Below, in pieces: positions 54,706-64,000 of a stretch of 64,000 nt of DNA. The notes under the pieces are model-generated. The model ran no database searches and had not been told where the DNA came from. It saw only the letters and a list, made by a program, of their open reading frames with translations. Both the position numbers and the translations under genes were made by a program. The stretch is from Scilla litardierei. Taxonomy: Eukaryota > Streptophyta > Magnoliopsida > Asparagales > Asparagaceae. The stretch covers positions 64,097,370 through 64,161,369 of the forward strand of contig CM061134.1 of NCBI GenBank assembly GCA_030789695.1. The letters are read 5' to 3'. The stretch's first letter is position 1, and each line of letters opens with the position of its first letter.

Positions 54706-57700
54706 CAGGTGCTCAAAACACATGACTGGTAAAGCTCTGTTGCTATCCGAAGTGGTACCCATTGAAAATGGAAACCGAGTGGTCTTTGGAGGCAATGAGA
54801 GTGGAACCATCATATGTGTTGGGACAGTTGGTAACCCCTCTAAACCTCTATAAGTGATGTTTACCTAGTTAAAGGCTTAAATCACAATCTAATCTCAATA
54901 AGTCAACTTTGTGACAAGGGTTATAAAGTTAGCTTTGAGAAAGGAATGTGCCATATTTTAAGAACTGATAATAATAATGGGTTGTTCTCTGGCACACGCC
55001 ATAAGGACTTATATATCTTAGATATTCCAAATTTCCATGAATAATGTCTTAGTGCCAACACTAGTGAGCAACACTTATGGCATATACGTTTTGGTCATGC
55101 AAATTTCAGAACACTTTTCAAACTATCCAAGCTAGATTCTATAAAAGGATTCCCTAAGCTTTCTTTCAATAAGAAAAGCTTTTACGACTCGTGTCAACAA
55201 AGCAAACTTCCAAAATCGTCATTCAAACCTAAGAAAAGCATATCCTCTAAACAGCCCCTAGAGCTTTTACATGGGCCAACTAGAGTTGCTTCATTAGGGA
55301 ATGTCCGATATGGACTTGTCATCGTTGATGACTTTTCTAGATTTACTTGGGTATTTACTTTGGTCATAAAAATAATTCTTTTGAAAACTTCACAGTTTTT
55401 GTTAAGAAAGTACAAAATCTCATTGGAACCACCATTGTCACTATTCGTAGTGATCATGGAGGGGAATTTGAGAACGAGTCTTTCTCAAACTTCTGTGATG
55501 AGGTTGGTATTACTCACACCTTTTCTTTTTCTCGCGTACCCCCTCAAAATGGTGTTGTTGAGAGAAAGAATAGGATGCTAGTGGAATGTGCCTGCACTAT
55601 GCTTGATGATAGCCACCTTGGCCATCAATTTTAGGCAGAAGCGGTACATACCGCCTGCTATGTGTTTAATAGAATACTTTTGAGGCCCGGCACCAAACAA
55701 ACTTGTTATGAATTGTTGTTTGGTAGGTTACCTCAAGTTAAACATTTTAGAGTTTTTGGTGCAAAATGTTATATCAAGAACACGTATGGTAGTTTGGACA
55801 AATTTGATCCAAGATCCGATGAGGGGATATTTGTTGGATATTCCTCCCGTAGCAAAGCCTACCGGATATATAACAAAAGAACCTCAACGATCAAGGAATC
55901 ACTTCATGTATCATTTAATGAAGACTTTGTCCCTGGTAGAATTATCGATGACGATGATTCTATGGAAGTAGTTTGTGATTCTGTTGATAAGTCTAATGCT
56001 ATTGATTATGTTGAAACTAACCCTACTAATGAATCTCTTAAGAATGTTCCTAGTGACCATGGTGTTCCCAGAAAACTTCCAACAGTTCGTAACCATTCCC
56101 ATGAGCAAGTTATTGGCAACATGGAAGATGGTGTCAGAACAAGGTCTCAAGTTAACTTCTTCGCTCAGTGTGCCTTTGTCTCTTCTGTGGAGCCAAAGAA
56201 TATCAACGAGGCGTGTGAAGATAGTTCTTAGATCTTTGCCATGGAAGAGGAGCTCATTCAGTTTGAGAGGAATGAAGTCTAGGAGCTAGTTCTGTTGCCT
56301 TCGAAGAACCACAACGTTATAGGAACGAAGTGAATCTTCAGAACAAGACAGACGAGAACCAAAATGTCATCCGGAACAAAGCTCGGTTAGTTGCTCAAGG
56401 CTACAGGCAAGAGGAAGGTATTGATTTTGAGGAATCTTTTGCACATGTAGCTAGATTAGAATCTATTAGGCTATTATTATCATTTGCATGCCATAAAGAT
56501 TTCAAACTTTTTCAAATGGATGTAAAGAGTGTGTTTTTAAACAGAGATGTCGTTCAGTAAGTATATGTTTCTCAACCTCCGGGTTTTATAAACGAAAATT
56601 TCCGAATCACGTTTTCAAACTTAAGAAAGCACTTTATTGTTTCAGACAAGCTCCTAGAGCTTGGTATGACCACCTAAAGAACTTTCTTTTGGATTTGGGT
56701 TTCAAAATGGGTGAGGTTGATTCAACGCTTTTTGTTAAGTATGCTAATCATGGTATTATTCTAGTTCAAATTTACGTTGATGATATCATTTTCGGTGCTA
56801 CTAACTTCACTCTTTGCGAAGAGTTTTCTAATGTTATGAAGGATCAATTTGAGATGAGCCATGTGGGTGAGCTCAAATATTTCTTAGGACTCTAAATTCT
56901 CCAAATGAACGATGGAATCTTCATCCACCAAACCAAGTACACGGTGGAGCTGCTAAAGCGATTTGGACTGGAGAATGCTTCTAGCAAGAAGACTCCGATG
57001 AGCACCACAACACATCTTGATAAAGACACGGGCGGTAAAGATGTAGACATTCGTCTATATCGAGGTATGATAGGCAGTTTACTATATCTTACTGCTAGTA
57101 GGCCAGATATAATGTTTGCCATATGTGTTTGTGCTAGGTATCAGTCACAACATAAGGAATCACACTTAATAGCGGTTAAACGTATTTTCCGTTATTTAAG
57201 TCATACACTTGACTACGGATTGTTCTATCCAAAGTCAAGCACATATGAGTTAATCTCATATAGTGATGCAGATTATGCTGAATGCAAATCCGACAGGAAG
57301 AGTACCAGTGGCACTTTCCATTTAATATGAAATTCCCTTGTCTCTTGGTTTTCCAAGAAGCAGAATTCTGTATCACTTTCAACCACCGAGGCGGAATATA
57401 TCGTCGTCGGTGCTGCATATGCACAGGTTCTTTGGATGAGACACACACTTAAAGACTTTGGTATAAACTGTGATACTTGCCCTATCATGGTGGACAACCT
57501 AAGTACAATATGTCTCTCTAAGAATCCGGTACACCACTTACGTACCAAACACATAGATGTCCGTCACCATTTTCTAGATGATCATGTAGCTAAAAAGGAC
57601 ATCATTTTAGTGTACGTTGAAACCTAGAAGCAAATCGCCGATATTTTCACGAAACCACTTAAGGAAGATACCTTTGTGCGGTTACGTCGAGAATTGGGGA

Positions 57701-57723
57701 TTATGGGTGAATCCGAGATTTAG
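54706..57723 (+). pseudogene. pol: B pol: protease end, integrase, RT, RNase H (broken)
   Basis: Joining the D flanks gives WILDSRCSKHMTG, the copia protease site with D-S-R instead of D-S-G. The zinc region LWHIRFGHANF is near 55080 and the integrase core begins VIVDDFSRFTWVF, then IRSDHGGEFENESF and PQNGVVERKNRML. A TAG near 55632 interrupts it. FGRLPQVKHFRVFGAKC and the GIFVGYSS region follow. RT shows [29 protein letters not shown], a stop, then KKALYCFRQAPRAWYDHL and catalytic IYVDDIIFGAT. RNase H has YSDADYAECKSDRKS, STTEAEYIVVGAAYAQ and TKHIDVRHHFL. Several stops and frameshifts occur. The TAG at 57721-57723 is the natural end. RT and RNase H residues fit Sirevirus. Confidence 0.88.
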
Positions 57724-57962
57724 GATTCATATTTTTTTAATATAATCTTGCATGATAATGATATTCATTAGCTCTTATTAGATTTGGTGTGATATTCTCT
57801 ATTTATGCTGGATTTATGATTGGTTTTTCGATTAGCGCGTCGGATTTATGGTTTTCTGGCTTTATGGGGTAGAATAAGTGAGTATGCAGGTGTTTAGATG
57901 TTTAGTCCAAGTGCTCTTTGGAGAGAACTCAAAATTTCTCATTCTCAAATTTTTGCACTCAC

Positions 57963-58234
57963 TTAGTCGGTCCCAGTTCATCTCCAGACCGACTAGCTCT
58001 ACTTCTAGTCGGTTAGACATTGAACTCAGACCGACTAGTTCGTACCCTATTTCTTGACCTACTTGTTGTTTACCATTTAGTCGGTCCAAGTTCATTTGCC
58101 GACCGACTAGAATTCATTTTGTGGTCAGCTCTTGAACTCAGACCGACTAATTGGGCAAGGGCAATTTGGTCTTTGGCCCTACTTAAATCGATTAAACCCT
58201 CCCCGCACCGATTAGAACTCCTTCTAATCGGTGC
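57963..58234. promoter_or_regulatory. Internal palindromic array upstream of the B env-like gene
   Basis: The same TTAGTCGGTC, GACCGACTAG and CTAGTCGGTT elements as in the LTRs of B, C and B2, about two units, followed by ACCGATTAGAA...TTCTAATCGGT (58208-58232). The array ends about 215 bp before the env-like ATG. Confidence 0.65.
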
Positions 58235-58350
58235 CCCTCTCCTTCCTAAAACCATAAACCGCCGCATCCCTCTCGTCTCCTGACGTCGTCTGTCGTCTCC
58301 AGCCGCATTCAGTCGCTGTCGGTCGCTCTCCTCCCTCCTAGGGTATCTCC

Positions 58351-58410
58351 TCCTCCCTTATCTCCTTGCTTAGGGTTTTCTCCTCCCTTATCTCCTTGCT
58401 TAGGGTTTGA
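58351..58410 (+). repeat. 30-bp tandem duplication
   Basis: TCCTCCCTTATCTCCTTGCT plus ten bases, twice in a row, 28 of 30 identical. Confidence 0.85.
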
Positions 58411-58448
58411 TTTCGTTCGTTTTTTTGCTGTCTTCTCGTCTCAATTTC

Positions 58449-59972
58449 ATGGCGAGAACAAGAATCCCTATCTATCCTTCCGGTCCCTCTACGATGACCG
58501 TCGATCCTCCATCCAACCCCAATCCACCCAAACGCCATTCTAAAACAGCTCGTCTGCCCCTTTCGTCGCCTACTTCTCCATCGTCTTCCTCGCCTCCTCT
58601 CAAAAAGAAGAAGCCGGCCACTTCCAAACCTAAACCCTCATCCAAACCCAAGCCCTAGCCAAAGTTCCAGAAAATCTTGACCCCTGGACCTTACCGTGCT
58701 CCCACGCCACCCTCTGACTCCGACGAGGATTATATCCCAGAGTCTGAGGCTTCCGAGAAGGAACCAACCCCGCCTGCTCGCACTACCTCGTGACAGTCCA
58801 AAGGGAAGGGTCTGATGCCTTCTGGTGGGGTAGATATCTCTCTATGCTGCAATGACCCTCTTTGTCTTGCCGCCTATAACCGTATTGAGCATTGCCCCTT
58901 GATCCTCGAGAATTATGTCAAGTTCGCTGATTTCCCTCAGCTTGACGATCTCTTATCCTATAGCGGACTTGTTGACTATCTTCGCCACGATCCCAAGGCA
59001 AATCCTCATCCTTAGCCACGACTCGTCAAACTTTTCTATGTCAATCGAGTTAGGGGTGAGTATGACGACAAGCACTGTATTGAGACCACTATTTTAGGGA
59101 CGCCCATAGTCCTCACTGTAGAGATCTTAGGACAGATTCTTGGGATCTCATCTTCTGGACTGCTCCCGTCTGACATCTCTGTGGAGAATATCCACGATCT
59201 CGATCAGTCTCTCTTGGCTGACATGTTTCACGTTGTTCCTCCTGCCATGATTGGCGTTGCCTCCAAGTCTTTCAAACCGAATGCGTGGGTCCTCAATCTG
59301 ATTCTGAAGTCGTGTCTTCTTTCGAAGTATGGCTCTTCCAGTCTGCCATCCCAGCCCTTCCTGAAGCTCATCTATGCCCTTTTTTATGGGAGCGAGATTA
59401 ATTGGGCTCGCATCATTCTGGACAAGATGGACTCGTTTGAGTGCATCAGGAAGTCGTCCAAGGCCATACATATTCCATATCCATGCCTCTTGACTTTGGG
59501 CTTTCGTCACTTTGGAGTTTCTCTTCCTCCTGACGATCAGCGTCCCTTGGGTCCTCCCTTGAACACGACTGCCGTCAAGAAGTCTCTTGCGGCCTTGCGA
59601 CATGTTCAGTGGACCACCCCTTCTGTTCCTCCTCTGTCATCTCACACTACCTCTTCAGCTTCCCTGAGCCATCAGGAAGCTCGTCTCTTGCGATGTGAGG
59701 AGATGCTCGTACGCATCTGTGATCATTTGTGTGTTGAAGTCCCTCTGATAGTTTCTAATGAGGAAGCCATGGAGGATGCTGAGGATGAGGAGCGTGCTGC
59801 TGCCTCTCCTGTTCGTGCCCCCGAGGGCACCCGTGCTGCTACCTCTCCTGTCCGTGCTCCCGAGAGCACTCCTACTGCCACCATCCCTTCGGTGGATACT
59901 TCTGTTGCTTCAACATCTGCCACTCCGTCTACACAGTCTGATGCTGGTGCAGATCCTGCCTCTACCTCCTGA
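58449..59972 (+). pseudogene. B env-like gene (Sirevirus type), three stops
   Basis: One frame of about 507 codons from MARTRIPIYPSGPS to 59972, broken by stops near 58657, 58792 and 59014 without frameshift. The N-terminal third is Ser/Pro/Lys-rich with KKKKPATSKPKP. The globular part has ILENYVKFADFPQLDDLL, RLVKLFYVNRVRGEYDD, IVLTVEILGQILG, SFKPNAWVLNLILKSCLL, FLKLIYALFYGSEINWARII and HFGVSLPPDDQ, which resembles the plant transposon-protein domain common in plant retroelements. The tail is Ala/Ser/Thr/Pro-rich. I see no signal peptide and no clear membrane span. Sireviruses often have such a frame after pol; the function is unproven. The layout parallels the env-like gene of G. Confidence 0.72.
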
Positions 59973-60660
59973 GCCTACTTTGGAGGACTCTCCGTTGAGC
60001 ACTTTGGCTGACACATCTAGTTGTGAGAGAGTGGGGCTAGGATAGTTGGGTGGTTATTTTGTATGTTTTGGTTACATTTTGATGTATGCTATGACATTTG
60101 TTGATATTTGCTCGTGCACTATGTGATAGTCTCTGATGATGATAGATATTTTTTGTGTTGGCTGGATGTATCCCTTTTGCTGCTTATAAATATATATACA
60201 TCTTGCTGCAGTTCGTATCTTTGTGCACATGGTATATTTTCTCTGTCGTTCTTTTCGTCGCTCGTCGACTTTGTTAGTTCGTATAGCTTTGCTTGTATGA
60301 AAACATGAATTGTTTTCCATGCACTCAATTTGCTAGAATGTTGATATTGGAGAGATTGTTCCTCTAATCAATCATATGATTTGATGGTGTTTTGATGATT
60401 TTTCTTTTCGTTTTACGACTATGGTCTAGTTGGCACACTTTGTTTTTCTTCGATATTTTCCTTGGTGACATTTGGAACGTAGTCATATTCTTCGACTCTC
60501 TTGTTTAGATTTTTGTTTAACCATGGTTGTTGTCGTTGCCTTCCTCCCGCTCTTTTTGGATAATGCCAAACGGGGAGAGAATTAATAATGACTTGGTGCT
60601 AAATGATAATTTAAACAATTATCGTGAATCTAATTTCATATGTTAGATTCAGGGGGAGTG
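59973..60660 (+). other. B 3' non-coding region with purine tracts
   Basis: AAACGGGGAGAGA (60568-60580) and CAGGGGGAGTG (60650-60660, against the LTR) are polypurine tracts of the same kind as in C. The short ORFs at 60070-60330 lack support. Confidence 0.65.
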
Positions 60661-62400
60661 TGTTGGATATTGGACTCCCCGGATTTGGTTTTGGATGATG
60701 AACAAACATAAATATATCGTGAACTAACAATTTGTGAGCGCAGTTATGGAGATCGTCGCCAAACTTCTATGAATATCAAATGCGACGTCTCGAGACTTCT
60801 CAAAGCACGTGATTGTATGCCTAAAGCTTCGTTGAAGCTTTTGGACCATTTTAGAAGTCATGAAGATTCGGATCGAAGCTTTCGAAGACGGTTCGTCAAG
60901 TTTTATTTATAGTCTTTTACTTTCGTTCCGTAGAATGTTAAGCCTTGAGTAGGTCTTACGTTTTAATCTTCATATCGTTCCTATCTTAGAGCTAGGAACT
61001 TGTAAGCAGTCCATACTAACTTTCCCGAAGCATCGCGCTTCGATTCGCGACTTCTTATGCATGTTAGTTGGTTCAAGAAGAAGAACCAACCGACTAGATG
61101 GTGATCTAGTCGGTCGGCAATCCTTCTTGGACCGACTAGTTTGCCTTCTCAAATCACAGCTATTTACTGTTTACAGTTAGTCGGTCTACGTTGACTCACC
61201 GACCGACTAGTTTGTGAACTAGTCGGTCAGTGATGCTTTTTTGACCGACTAGTTGAGCTTCTACTGTACATGCCTAGTTACTATTTATCGTTAGTCTGTC
61301 AAAGAACGTTTGTCGACCGACTAGTTGATGAACTAGTCGGTCAACATTTGTTCTTGGACCGACTAAATCAATTTGTACTTAGACTATTTGTTTTATCTCT
61401 TAGTTGGTCTAAGTTAACTCACCGACCGACTAGTTGTGAAACTAGTCGGTCGGCAAGTGTGCTTTGACCGACTAGTTCCTTAAGTCTGAACTTCGACATA
61501 TTCCATGTTCACCAGTTAGTCGGTTCATGTTGATTGACCGACCGACTAGTTGATGAACTAGTCGGTCGGTGGTTGTTCTTTGACCGACTAGTTTGGTTCA
61601 GAATAGAGCCGTTGGAGCTTTAATTGAAACGTTTTTCTCTCTCTCTCCTATAACCTATATATACTTGATGAGCTGCATTCATTGCACTCAAGGCTGATAT
61701 TAAGACAAGTTTAGAGATAAAAGAGAAATCATTCCCTCTCATTCAAAGCTCTTTCATTCCAATCTTGAATCTCTCCTCACTCTTATTTCAAAAGAGAGAT
61801 ACATTGATTGTGAGCCTTCCAAGCCAAGTGCTTGATCCTAGGTCACCATCAACCTCATAGCTCTCCATAGCTGGTCTACATCTTGGATCTAGGGTTTGGT
61901 GCATCTTCATCTTCCCCAAAATCCGTTTTGCCCTAAATCGTAAGTTTACTCAAGGCATAGGTATTTTGTGGTAAGATCTTTCATTTCATTTTACATTGCT
62001 ATTGTAAGTGATTCACTCTCGGTTGTGAGAGTGTGTTTGTGATCCCGGGTTGTGGGAGTCACAAGTTTCATTTATGTATGATTTGACTTGTGAAGGTTTT
62101 TCACAAGTATTTCATAGTGGAAATCTTGAGTTAGGGCTTCTAACTCAAGTATCCGGAAGTGATCCGGGTGGTTGGGACGTAGGATCACAGGAAACAAGTC
62201 GGGGAGACTTGGGTGGATCTGAACCCAGTAATATCGTTTGTTTGTGATTGTTTATTTGTTGTCGATTATTTACTATTCCGCATTTCCGCATTAATTGGTA
62301 GAGTTTGCAAGGTAATTAGGAATTAACCTCTTAATTATTTTAAAGTACTATTCCCCCCCCCCCCTCTAGTACTTGTGCAGTAGCTTAGCAGGGCATTACA
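60661..62400 (+). repeat. Sirevirus LTR shared by B (3') and B2 (5')
   Basis: 1740 bp, TGTTGGATATTG...GGCATTACA, with purine tract on the left and primer site plus gag on the right. Palindromic array at 61088-61592, TATA-like TATATATA at 61656-61663, poly-C run of 12 bases near 62353-62364. Closer to the C LTRs than to the B 5' LTR. Confidence 0.88.
61088..61592. promoter_or_regulatory. Palindromic tandem array in B/B2 LTR
   Basis: Four to five units, each with ACCGACTAGTT...AACTAGTCGGT hairpins, ending about 65 bp upstream of the TATA-like box. Confidence 0.75.
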
Positions 62401-62402
62401 TT

Positions 62403-62414
62403 TGGTATCAAAGC
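62403..62414 (+). promoter_or_regulatory. B2 primer-binding site (tRNA-Met, one mismatch)
   Basis: TGGTATCAAAGC, one base off TGGTATCAGAGC, two bases after the LTR. Confidence 0.8.
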
Positions 62415-62427
62415 CAAGTCTATAGCT

Positions 62428-64000
62428 ATATCTGCCAACGACAACAAGACCGTTCGTCCACCTTCCGACTATAGCACCTTCAAGAACCGTGAAGGAGCGT
62501 CTTCCGAAATGGAAGGACATTCCTCAACGAGGCCTCCATTCTTCAACGGTACCAACTACGGGTACTGGAAATGCCGGATGGAAACTTTCCTCCGGAGTGC
62601 TTCATTATGGAGGGCCACGATGAAGGAGTATGTCGAGCCCGCCGAAGAAGATTTCGAGAAATGGACTCCCGCGGAGATCGCCGCGGAGGTAAGCAATGCC
62701 AAGGCAATGAACGCCTTGCAATGTGCTTTGGAGCCCGAGGATTTCAACAAGATATGCACATGTAAGAGTGCATATCAAATATGGAACTCCCTCCTCATAT
62801 TGCATGAAGGGACAAGTAAGGTGAGAGACTCTAAACTCGTTGTAGTTAATAAAGTTTACGAGTTATTTCATATGTTACAGGGTGAGAAGATGAAGGAGTA
62901 CTACGCTCGCTTCGTCGACATCACAAACGAGTTGGAAGCTCTCGGTAAGACCTACACCCAAAAGGAGAAAGTCTCGAAGATCATCGATGGACTTCCTTCT
63001 TGTTGGGAGAAACGTACCTTCGTCATCGAGGAAGGTAATGATATGAAAACTTATACCTTTGTTCAACTAATGGGTACCTTGATGTCTTATGAGGTACGCA
63101 AGGATAGCAAGTTGAAGTTGCAGGAAAAGATGAAGTCCTACCTAAAGCAAGACAAGCCAAAGAAGAAGGCTATTGCTTTCAAGGCCGCTCCATCAACTTC
63201 CACATCGACCGATGATGAAAACTCGGAAAACGAGTTGGACTTGGAGTCCATGGCTCTCATGGCCAAGAAGTTCAACCGGTTCTTCCGGAAAGGTAACTTC
63301 AAAAACAAGTCAAAGTTTAATTCTTCTAACGCCTCCTCTCCTTTGTGTTTTCAATGCAACAAGCCCGGACACATGAAAGCGGAGTGTCCTCAAAACAAGC
63401 ACAAGGAGAAGTAGAAGGCGCTGAAGTTCGACAAGTCCAAGAAGTACAAGAAAGGGTACAAAAAGGGGCTTGTCGGGACATTCACTGACTCCGATGATTC
63501 CTCTAGCGGAGAGTCGGATGATGAGCAAGTGGAGCAAGCACACATGTGCTTCATGGCAAGAGAGGAGCAAGATAAAGATTCCTCTTCCGATGATAGCGAC
63601 AACGACGGCGATGAGGTAACCATGGATGACCTTAGGAATGCTAATTCTCAATTGCGGTCTAAGTACACTAAATTAGTAAATAGGTATACTAAAGTAAAAG
63701 ATGACTTAGCTAGCATCCAAACCTCGCCTAAAACTATCATCACCAACAACGACACCGTTGTTAAAGGGTTGAAGAATGAGATTGTTAATCTCAAGACTCA
63801 ACTTGAACATGTTAGCATTGAGGATCCGGAGGAACACAAGATAGCGGATTTGACTTCTCAAAACTCGACTTTGAGTATTGAGAATGAAAATCTCAAATCT
63901 CGTGTTTATGTGCTCATGTCGCAAGTATCCACTTTGGATGCTTCTATGCGTTCTCTCACCGAGAAATATGAGAACACATTAGGCCGAATTAATAAATTCA
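62428..64000 (+). pseudogene. gag: B2 gag (start lost, one stop, runs off the window)
   Basis: The codon matching the ATG of B and C reads ATA at 62428-62430, so the first in-frame ATG is 62509 (MEGHSSTRPPFFNGTNYGYW). The capsid part has ALEPEDFNKICTCKSAYQIW and MKEYYARFVDITNELEALG. The zinc knuckle CFQCNKPGHMKAEC is at about 63346-63387. A TAG near 63412-63414 follows KHKEK; the same frame then continues through Lys-rich, acidic and heptad-repeat stretches to the window end. It is the best-preserved of the three Sirevirus gags here up to that stop: 301 codons uninterrupted. Confidence 0.87.

Larger units (their letters stand above)
57724..58448 (+). other. B region between pol and env-like gene
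   Basis: Non-coding, holds the palindromic array at 57963-58234 and a 30-bp tandem duplication at 58351-58410. Confidence 0.65.
34676..62400 (+). mobile_element. B: Sirevirus-like Ty1/copia element with env-like gene
   Basis: Order: LTR 34676-36187, tRNA-Met primer site, gag, pol, palindromic array, env-like frame, purine tracts, LTR 60661-62400. D (38630-54700) splits it at the protease. The two LTRs clearly belong to different subfamilies (1512 versus 1740 bp, many differences), and the right one is followed by a second gag. B may therefore be a recombinant between two elements. The left flank at the insertion is AGAGA (34671-34675); the partner duplication is not in the window. Confidence 0.8.
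62401..64000 (+). mobile_element. B2: 5' part of another Sirevirus-like element
   Basis: Primer site and gag follow the LTR directly. The element continues beyond the window. It may be a full tandem partner of B. Confidence 0.8.

Noticed and set aside
60072..60328. Short frames on both strands after the B env-like gene
   Set aside because: They shadow each other in an A/T-rich non-coding stretch with no family features.
1..64000. Possible host genes between elements
   Set aside because: All sequence is accounted for by retroelement LTRs, genes, leaders or tails; the flanks at every insertion continue another retroelement.

Overview
The window is a block of nested LTR retrotransposons from a flowering-plant genome. 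Every recognisable coding segment belongs to a plant retroelement: Ty3/gypsy chromovirus with chromodomain, Ty3/gypsy Athila-like with env-like gene, Ty1/copia Sirevirus-like with env-like gene, and two further Ty1/copia families. I see no host gene, tRNA, rRNA or CRISPR array. The species cannot be told from the sequence. Most retroelement genes are pseudogenes. Element names used here are mine.

Layout. A1 (1-1972) is the 3' end of a Tekay/Del-like chromovirus. It is followed by one long LTR (1973-4687), which is followed directly by the leader and gag of a second copy, A2. A2 runs in three visible pieces (4688-5966, 11887-12567, 32270-34675), and its 3' end lies beyond the window. Three insertions split it. 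F (5967-11881, minus, TSD CTTGT) is a gag-only element that landed inside an apparent spliceosomal intron between gag and protease. G (12568-32264, minus, TSD ATATC) is an Athila-like element with pol and env-like gene but no gag; it landed in the RT. B (34676-62400, plus) is a Sirevirus-like element with gag, pol and env-like gene; it landed near the end of A2 pol. G is itself split by C (19621-26588, plus, TSD ATAAG), a gag-only Sirevirus relative. B is split by D (38630-54700, minus, TSD GATAG), a gag-only copia element. D is split by E (44881-52136, plus, TSD GTCCC), a young copia element with 218-bp LTRs differing at one position by eye. At the right edge B shares its 3' LTR (60661-62400) with a further Sirevirus copy, B2, which runs off the window. 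The deepest nest is A2 > B > D > E.

The genes are the usual retroelement set: Gag, protease, integrase, RT and RNase H, plus env-like proteins in G and B. Three elements (C, D, F) carry only gag. G carries pol and env-like gene without gag or protease.

The most interesting signals are non-coding. (1) Each G LTR holds five stem-loops in the transcribed leader, with one nearly constant 14-nt loop containing the self-complementary TTGCAA but different self-complementary stems. (2) Both env-bearing families carry arrays of short palindromes just upstream of the LTR TATA box, and a second array just ahead of the env-like gene. (3) The chromovirus copies have a 72-73 bp intron at the same codon boundary in integrase. 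(4) A 165-bp leader segment is shared in the same sense by the unrelated copia elements D and E, and in E it is bracketed by a 22-bp direct duplication.
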